64,000 nt of DNA, from contig NZ_JALKFZ020000175.1 in the NCBI RefSeq assembly GCF_023243075.1, positions 1-64,000 of the forward strand, in the 5' to 3' direction. The stretch is from Frankia sp. AiPa1 (GTDB lineage Bacteria; Actinomycetota; Actinomycetes; Frankiales; Frankiaceae). The position numbers were made by a program, and so were the translations under genes. Positions 59,417-64,000 of the stretch are shown piece after piece (position 1 is the first letter of the stretch; the number at the start of each line of letters is the position of its first letter). The notes beneath the pieces were generated by a model that saw only the letters and a list, made by a program, of their open reading frames with translations, made no database searches and was not told the origin of the DNA.

Positions 59417-60592
59417 GTGAGTGTGCCGTCCAACGCGCCGACGGCCGGGACGGGACGGCCGGCGTGGCTCGCCGCGGACGGCGCGACCTGGCGGGGCGTG
59501 CTGTTTCTGCTTTTCAACCTTCCGATAGCGCTGCTCGGCTTCGTCGTCGTCACGGTCGTGATCTCGCTCGGTGCGGGCCTGGCCATCACCGTGGTCGGCA
59601 TTCCGGTGCTGGTCGCCGGCCTGCGGATCTGCCGGGGGCTCGCCACACTGGAGCGCAGCCGGGCCCGGTGGCTGCTCGGCCTACGCCTGCCCAGCCCCTC
59701 CCATCCGCCGCCGCGGCGTGCCGGCAGAGCGGGCCCGGGCCTTGCCACCCTCGGCGATCCGGTGGCCTGGCGAGCGGCGCTGTACCTGTTCGTCCGGCTG
59801 CCGTGGGGCATCGTGAGCTTCGTGGCGGCGTTGGTGCTCCTGCTCCTCGCTTGGGTGGTGCTTCCGGGGGTCACCCGGGCGCTGCTGGCCGTCGACCGGG
59901 CGATGATCAGGGGGCTACTCGCCCCGTCCACTCGGGTGGAGCAGCGGGTACGGGACGCCGCGGCGCGGCAGCGGGCGGCGCAGGACGCCACGGCCGACCT
60001 GCGCCGGATCGAACGCAACCTGCATGACGGGGCACAGGCACGGCTGGTCGCCCTGGCGATGGGCCTGGGTATGGCGAAGGAGATCCTCGTCGATGACCCG
60101 CGGGGCGCGGCGCGGATGGTCGCCGAGGCCCATGGCGAGGTGAAGCTCGCCCTGAGCGAGCTGCGTGACCTGGCCCGTGGGATCAACCCGGCCATCCTCA
60201 CCGATCGCGGCCTGCCCGCGGCCCTGGCCGCCCTCGCGGACCGCTGCACGGTGCCGGCGCTGGTGACGGCAGGACTGGCGACCAGACCGGCCCCCGCGCT
60301 GGAGGGCATCGTCTATTTCACCACGGCCGAACTACTGACCAACATCAGCAAGCACAGCCAGGCCAGCGAAGCCACCGTCGACCTGCATCGCGCCGAGGAT
60401 GGATCGCTGCTGTTGCAGGTCCGCGACAACGGCGTCGGCGGAGCGAACCCCCGCGGCGGCAGCGGCCTCGCCGGCCTCGCGGAACGCATCGATGCGATAG
60501 ACGGGACGATGACCGTGGGCAGCCCGCCCGGGGGGCCCACGACGGTCACGGTCCGCTTTCCCTGGCGGGATGACCCACATCCCGGCGACTGA
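59417..60592 (+). CDS. orphan sensor histidine kinase (HisKA_3)
   Basis: A 391-aa kinase, GTG 59417 behind GGAGG. The N-terminal 'putative sensor' membrane domain holds four hydrophobic segments (FLLFNLPIALLGFVVVTVVI; LAITVVGIPVLVAGL; FVRLPWGIVSFVAALVLLLL). The HisKA_3 dimerisation domain has the phospho-accepting H203 in RRIERNLHDGAQARL, and HATPase_c follows (ELLTNISKHSQASEATVDL; VRDNGVGG; GSGLAGLAERI). A LuxR/NarL-type response regulator usually follows such genes, but here the next gene is a convergent MFS transporter, so the partner is elsewhere. Confidence 0.9.
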   Translation: MSVPSNAPTAGTGRPAWLAADGATWRGVLFLLFNLPIALLGFVVVTVVISLGAGLAITVVGIPVLVAGLRICRGLATLERSRARWLLGLRLPSPSHPPPRRAGRAGPGLATLGDPVAWRAALYLFVRLPWGIVSFVAALVLLLLAWVVLPGVTRALLAVDRAMIRGLLAPSTRVEQRVRDAAARQRAAQDATADLRRIERNLHDGAQARLVALAMGLGMAKEILVDDPRGAARMVAEAHGEVKLALSELRDLARGINPAILTDRGLPAALAALADRCTVPALVTAGLATRPAPALEGIVYFTTAELLTNISKHSQASEATVDLHRAEDGSLLLQVRDNGVGGANPRGGSGLAGLAERIDAIDGTMTVGSPPGGPTTVTVRFPWRDDPHPGD

Positions 60593-60653
60593 CGGCCGAC
60601 GGCCGGGACTATACCGGGCCTCGGCAGGCAGGCAGGCCGGACGGCGCCGGCTC

Positions 60654-62198
60654 CTACCCGTCCGTCTCGCCCGCAAGCTCGGCCGGGACGGCAACGGCCG
60701 GTGCGACAGGAGCATCGGACCTGACGGGCTCGGCCGGCTCGGCCGACAGCTGCGCCGCAGCCGAGTCCCTGGGCAGCAGGAAGGCGAGCGGAACGGCGAC
60801 GATGCTGAACCCGAGCGTCCACCAGAAGGAGACCGCGTAGGCATGGGCGGTCGCCGCGGCGTCCACGGGGTGGCCGCCGTGCGCGGCGTTGCGCAGCACG
60901 GTGGCGAGCACGACGGAGAGCATGGCGGTCCCCAGCGACGCACCGACCTGTTGGAAGATCCGCACCGCGGACGTCGCCCGGGGGATCTCCGCGGTGGAGA
61001 GACCGACGTAGGCCGTGCTCATCACCGGAACCATCGCCGCCGCAAGCCCCAGACCCCGCACGACCAGGGACGCGCCGAGCAGGATCTCGCTGGTGTGCGG
61101 AGTGACCTGTGTGTAGGCCACCGAGCCGAGCACACTCAGCGCCACCCCGATGAGAACGATCCGCCGCGGGCCGGTACGGTCGACGATCCGGCCGAGCGTG
61201 ATCATTCCGATCATCATGCCCAGGCCCTGCGGCGCGAGAAGCAGTCCCGCCTCGATGGGACTGCGGCCACGTGCCTGCTGCTCGTAGAGCGGCAGGAGAA
61301 ACAGCCCACCGAACAGCGAGATACCGAACAGGAACATCAACCCCGCGGAGCCGCTGAACGACGCGGAGCGGAACATGCGCAGGTCGATCAACGGCACGAT
61401 CCGGGTACGCAGCGCGTATCCGCCGAACGCGAGCAGCAGCGCGACGCCGATGATCAGCGGCACGATCACTGTGACCGAGGAGAAACCACCGTGGCGGCCC
61501 GCCTCGGCAAAACCGTAAACGACGGCGGCGAGCCCCGGGGAGAGCAGGGCGAAGCCGACACTGTCGAACCGCTGGCGCGTGGTCGTTGCCGCCTCGGGCA
61601 TCGTGCACCAGGCCAACACGAACGCGACGACACAGACCGGCACGTTGATCAGGAAGATCCACCGCCAGTTCAGGCTGCCGATGATCAGTCCGCCGAGGAC
61701 CGGGCCGAGCACAGGGGTCAGCAGCGCCGGCACGGAGACCACCGCCATGAGCCGCCCAAGCCGCCGCGGCCCGGCCGCCTGCGCCAGGATGGTCTGCATC
61801 ACGGGCAGCAGGAGGCCTCCACCGAGCCCCTGGACGACCCGGAACGCGATCAGGCTGTCAACGGACCAGGCCACCCCGCACAACGCCGATCCGACCAGGA
61901 ACAGCGCGAGCGCCAGCAGCCACATCCGACGGCCACCGAAGCGGCTGACCGCCCAGCCACTCACAGGGATGACCATGGCGAGCGCGAGCAGATATGCCGT
62001 CGTCACCCACTGCACGGTGGGGATGTCGACGTCGAACGCCCGGCCCAGCCGGTCCAGCGCGACGGACACGATCGTCGCGTCGAGCTGCACCACGACGACT
62101 CCGGCAAGCAGCACCAGGGCCAGCCGGACAAGCGCTCCGTCGATCTTGTCCGGGTCGGCCGAGGATACGACCTGCGGCGTGGATTCCTGCGTCGCCAT
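60654..62198 (-). CDS. DHA2 family MFS drug efflux transporter
   Basis: A 514-aa membrane protein with about 14 hydrophobic segments, from ATG 62198 with GGAG upstream. EmrB/QacA signatures: VVVQLDATIVSVALDRLGRA, VQWVTTAYLLALAMVIPVSG, RFGGRRMWLLALALFLVGSA, FRVVQGLGGGLLLPVMQTIL, LTPVLGPVLGGLIIGSLNWR WIFLINVPV. It should export drugs or metabolites by proton antiport. The divergent TetR gene and the operator between them indicate ligand-controlled expression. Confidence 0.93.
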   Translation of the reverse strand: MATQESTPQVVSSADPDKIDGALVRLALVLLAGVVVVQLDATIVSVALDRLGRAFDVDIPTVQWVTTAYLLALAMVIPVSGWAVSRFGGRRMWLLALALFLVGSALCGVAWSVDSLIAFRVVQGLGGGLLLPVMQTILAQAAGPRRLGRLMAVVSVPALLTPVLGPVLGGLIIGSLNWRWIFLINVPVCVVAFVLAWCTMPEAATTTRQRFDSVGFALLSPGLAAVVYGFAEAGRHGGFSSVTVIVPLIIGVALLLAFGGYALRTRIVPLIDLRMFRSASFSGSAGLMFLFGISLFGGLFLLPLYEQQARGRSPIEAGLLLAPQGLGMMIGMITLGRIVDRTGPRRIVLIGVALSVLGSVAYTQVTPHTSEILLGASLVVRGLGLAAAMVPVMSTAYVGLSTAEIPRATSAVRIFQQVGASLGTAMLSVVLATVLRNAAHGGHPVDAAATAHAYAVSFWWTLGFSIVAVPLAFLLPRDSAAAQLSAEPAEPVRSDAPVAPAVAVPAELAGETDG

Positions 62199-62233
62199 GC
62201 GAACTCCGCGTGGATGCATACGGCTGGGTGGCT

Positions 62234-62276
62234 GAGAGTCGAGGTGGCCGAGAGTCGAGGTGGCCGAGAGTCGAGC
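62234..62276. repeat. 16-bp tandem repeats upstream of MFS gene
   Basis: GAGAGTCGAGGTGGCC occurs twice plus a partial third copy in the divergent MFS-TetR promoter region. Confidence 0.85.
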
Positions 62277-62293
62277 TCGAGATCGGGTACCGA

Positions 62294-62308
62294 CGATACA
62301 CCGTATCG
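62294..62308. promoter_or_regulatory. TetR operator candidate
   Basis: CGATAC-acc-GTATCG, two perfect 6-bp arms, flanked by GGTAC on both sides (62286 and about 62315). It lies in the divergent intergenic region of the TetR and MFS genes and fits a TetR dimer site. Confidence 0.65.
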
Positions 62309-62434
62309 GCTACTGGTACATCGTCTCGTTTCACGCGGGCGAACCGTGACCGAACGCAGAGGCGCCAGGTCAGACTCGAGGTAATGAGCCAGACCACAGC
62401 GCCGACTCGCCGCCTGTGCCCGTAGTCTCGGAGC

Positions 62435-63163
62435 ATGGGCGACCACGACCCGGCAGCGACGACGTCCGGCCCCGGGCCCGCTGCGCTGCCGTGGGTGCGC
62501 CCGCACGCCCGGCGCCGCCCTCGCCTGACCCGCGAGGAGATCGTCGACGCCGCCGTCGGTATCGCCGACGCCGAGGGCCTGTCCGCGGTCTCGATCCGCC
62601 GGGTCGCTGCCGTCCTCGCCGCAAGGCCGATGAGCCTGTACTCGTACTTCGACCGCAAGGACGACCTGCTCGCGCTCATGCACGATCAGGTGTCCGCCGA
62701 GGTCCTGGTGCCCGAGCCCCTGCCAGCGGACTGGCGCGAGGCGCTGCGGATGATCGCTCGCCGCACCCGTGAGTGCTGCCTGCGCCATCCCTGGCTGCTG
62801 GAGACGAACACCAGGACCACCCGCCTCGGCCCGAACTCGCTGCGCCACGCCGAGCAGTCCGCCGCCTGCATCGCCGATCTGCCACTACCGCCGGCCCGCC
62901 GCGTGTCTCTGCTGCGAGCGGTCGACACCTACACGCTCGGTCAGGTCGCGATCGAACTACTGGAGCGGGCCTCCGGCCACGACCTGTTCGATCTCAGCTC
63001 CTATCTGGACACGGTGATCGACAGCGGCGAGTACCCGCATCTCGCCCAGATACCTCGCCTCGACCTTCTCGCGCCCAGCTCCGTGGCGCAGCAGAGCTTC
63101 GATGACGGGCTGGACTGGCTGCTCGCGGGCGTCTCGACGAGTCTTGGCGCAAAGCCGGCCTGA
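62435..63163 (+). CDS. TetR family transcriptional regulator
   Basis: A 242-aa repressor from ATG 62435. The N-terminal helix-turn-helix is LTREEIVDAAVGIADAEGLS AVSIRRVAAVLAARPMSLYS YFDRKDDLLALM (about residues 31-83), followed by a TetR_C-like ligand domain with WLLETNTRTTRLGPNSLRHA. It is divergent from the MFS gene and most likely represses it and itself. Confidence 0.92.
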   Translation: MGDHDPAATTSGPGPAALPWVRPHARRRPRLTREEIVDAAVGIADAEGLSAVSIRRVAAVLAARPMSLYSYFDRKDDLLALMHDQVSAEVLVPEPLPADWREALRMIARRTRECCLRHPWLLETNTRTTRLGPNSLRHAEQSAACIADLPLPPARRVSLLRAVDTYTLGQVAIELLERASGHDLFDLSSYLDTVIDSGEYPHLAQIPRLDLLAPSSVAQQSFDDGLDWLLAGVSTSLGAKPA

Positions 63164-63174
63164 CCGGGCCGGCT
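63153..63174. terminator. hairpin shared by convergent stops
   Basis: AGCCGGCC, 6-base loop (TGACCG), GGCCGGCT. The hairpin includes the TetR stop codon and touches the PPOX stop, so the two convergent genes share it. Confidence 0.65.
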
Positions 63175-63593
63175 CAGACGCTGCCCAGGATGCGCGTGAC
63201 CCGGATCTCCAGCACGACCCGCAGCGGATTCACCCGCGGTTCGCGGTAACGCTGCGCATAACGGCGTACGGCGTCGGCGACGCTGCCCGGGTCGTCCCGG
63301 ACGACGGCCAGACCCTCCAGCGTCGACCACCGGCCGCCATCGACCTGGCAGAGGGCCACGGCGGTTCCGGCGGCGGGCCCGCCCGCGACGATCCGTGCCT
63401 TCCGGGACCGACCCGAAGTGATCACTCGCGCCGTCCCGGTGGCAACGTCCAGGGTGGCTCCGACCGCGACCACATGCACTCCACCGCCCGGGCGCACGGT
63501 CGTCAGGCTGCACAGGTGCCGCTCCCGCCAGAACGCGGCGAACGACTCGCCCCGGTCCGCCAGCGCGCGTGCCATCTCCGGCCCGGCCGTCAC
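63174..63593 (-). CDS. PPOX class F420-dependent-type oxidoreductase
   Basis: A 139-aa split-barrel protein of the pyridoxamine-5'-phosphate-oxidase-like group; GTG 63593 overlaps the stop of the upstream gene (GTGA). It reads LADRGESFAAFWRERHLCSL, GGGVHVVAVGATLDVATGTA, ITSGRSRKARIVA and ALCQVDGGRWSTLEGLAVVR. Actinobacterial members commonly bind F420, less often FMN or heme; the cofactor cannot be fixed from sequence. Confidence 0.82.
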   Translation of the reverse strand: MTAGPEMARALADRGESFAAFWRERHLCSLTTVRPGGGVHVVAVGATLDVATGTARVITSGRSRKARIVAGGPAAGTAVALCQVDGGRWSTLEGLAVVRDDPGSVADAVRRYAQRYREPRVNPLRVVLEIRVTRILGSV

Positions 63594-64000
63594 CGCAGAC
63601 CGCCGGGGGCAGGCAGGCCGAGGCGGCGGTCGGCGAGCACCGGGAACTCCGCCCGCACCGCGGCCGGGGCGTCCCGGTCCACCACGGCCGTCACCTCACC
63701 GGGGCGGGCGTCACCCTCGGCCAGCACCCGTCCCCACGGGTCGACGACGACGCTTGCCCCGGCCAGGAGCCGGCCGGCGTGCCGGCCCGCCAGGTTGCAG
63801 GCGACGAGATACGCCTGGTTCTCGATCGCGCGCGCCCGGGTGAGCACCCGCCAGTGCTCGACGCGGGCCGCGGGCCAGGCGGACACCACGACGACAAGTT
63901 CCGCACCATCCTGTGCCAGCAGCCGGAACAGTTCGGGGAAGCGCAGGTCGTAACAGGTGGCCAGGCCGATGCGGCCGAGCGCGGTCGGCACGGCGCGCAC
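63590..64000 (-). CDS. carbon-nitrogen hydrolase (nitrilase), 3' part
   Basis: The C-terminal part of a nitrilase-superfamily amidohydrolase, running off the right edge. The catalytic cysteine is in GRIGLATCYDLRFPELFRLL, and AELVVVVSAWPAARVEHWRV LTRARAIENQAYLVACNLAG and the NxxG-like SVVVDPWGRVLAEGD follow. The Glu and Lys of the catalytic triad lie outside the window. Translation is coupled to the PPOX gene by a 4-nt overlap. Confidence 0.9.
   Translation of the reverse strand: MRAVPTALGRIGLATCYDLRFPELFRLLAQDGAELVVVVSAWPAARVEHWRVLTRARAIENQAYLVACNLAGRHAGRLLAGASVVVDPWGRVLAEGDARPGEVTAVVDRDAPAAVRAEFPVLADRRLGLPAPGGLR

Noticed and set aside
60570..62384. Long open frame on the plus strand opposite the MFS transporter
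   Set aside because: Its sequence is Arg/Pro/Gly/Gln low complexity without domains, while the minus strand reads as a clear transporter.

Overview
The window is very GC-rich DNA with dense G/C-ending codons and many GTG starts. It carries an actinobacterial core-gene order, proteasome-type (PAC2) and Zn-ribbon/F420-type genes, and no transposons, tRNAs, rRNAs or CRISPR array. The best fit is a filamentous actinobacterium, most likely Frankia or a close relative. That genus call is inference from gene content, the fused glycyl-tRNA synthetase and the abundant short tandem repeats; no database was searched.

Layout. (1) 1-6.0 kb is an accessory start: a broken DJ-1/PfpI fragment, a G12/C13 homopolymer that looks like an assembly join, two overlapping small minus-strand ORFs, a 52-aa membrane protein next to a class E sortase, a GT2 and a GT4 glycosyltransferase flanking two decayed gene remnants (methyltransferase and acyltransferase-3), and a SAM methyltransferase. 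(2) 6.2-41.2 kb is the conserved minus-strand core, read from high to low coordinates: comEA-comEC-holA-(small membrane protein), lepA, hemW, hrcA-dnaJ under a CIRCE operator, rsmE, phoH, ybeY, a CNNM/CBS protein, a cysteine-free cytidine-deaminase-like protein, era, recO, uppS plus an ABM-domain protein, fused glyQS, a YdcF protein, transketolase, dgt, dnaG and the principal sigma factor. Plus-strand insertions in this block are rpsT, a Nudix gene with a long low-complexity tail, a bacterial PH-domain protein and small ORFs. (3) 41.4-51 kb is mixed metabolism: YceI, a [3Fe-4S] ferredoxin, an SRAP (HMCES/YedK) protein, an M50-like protease, a PlsC-type acyltransferase, an AlkB alkane hydroxylase, an AEC transporter, and 3-hydroxyacyl-CoA and acyl-CoA dehydrogenases. 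(4) 51.5-64 kb is more accessory: an LCP cell-wall ligase, a PIN nuclease/XRE-ImmA protease pair with a palindromic operator, a PAC2 protein, membrane and hypothetical proteins, an orphan sensor kinase, a divergent TetR-MFS efflux pair, and a PPOX protein coupled to a nitrilase that runs off the edge.

How the genes work together. The core block couples replication (DnaG, HolA, Dgt), transcription (sigma), translation and ribosome maturation (GlyRS, LepA, Era, YbeY, RsmE, S20), heat shock (HrcA, DnaJ) and envelope lipid supply (UppS). The most interesting non-core items are the PIN/XRE-ImmA toxin-antitoxin-like module, the fused alpha-beta glycyl-tRNA synthetase, the conserved-looking small-membrane-protein/sortase pair, the degenerate deaminase between era and the CNNM gene, and a window-wide pattern of 14-16-bp (mostly 15-bp) tandem repeats in intergenic DNA and inside protein tails.
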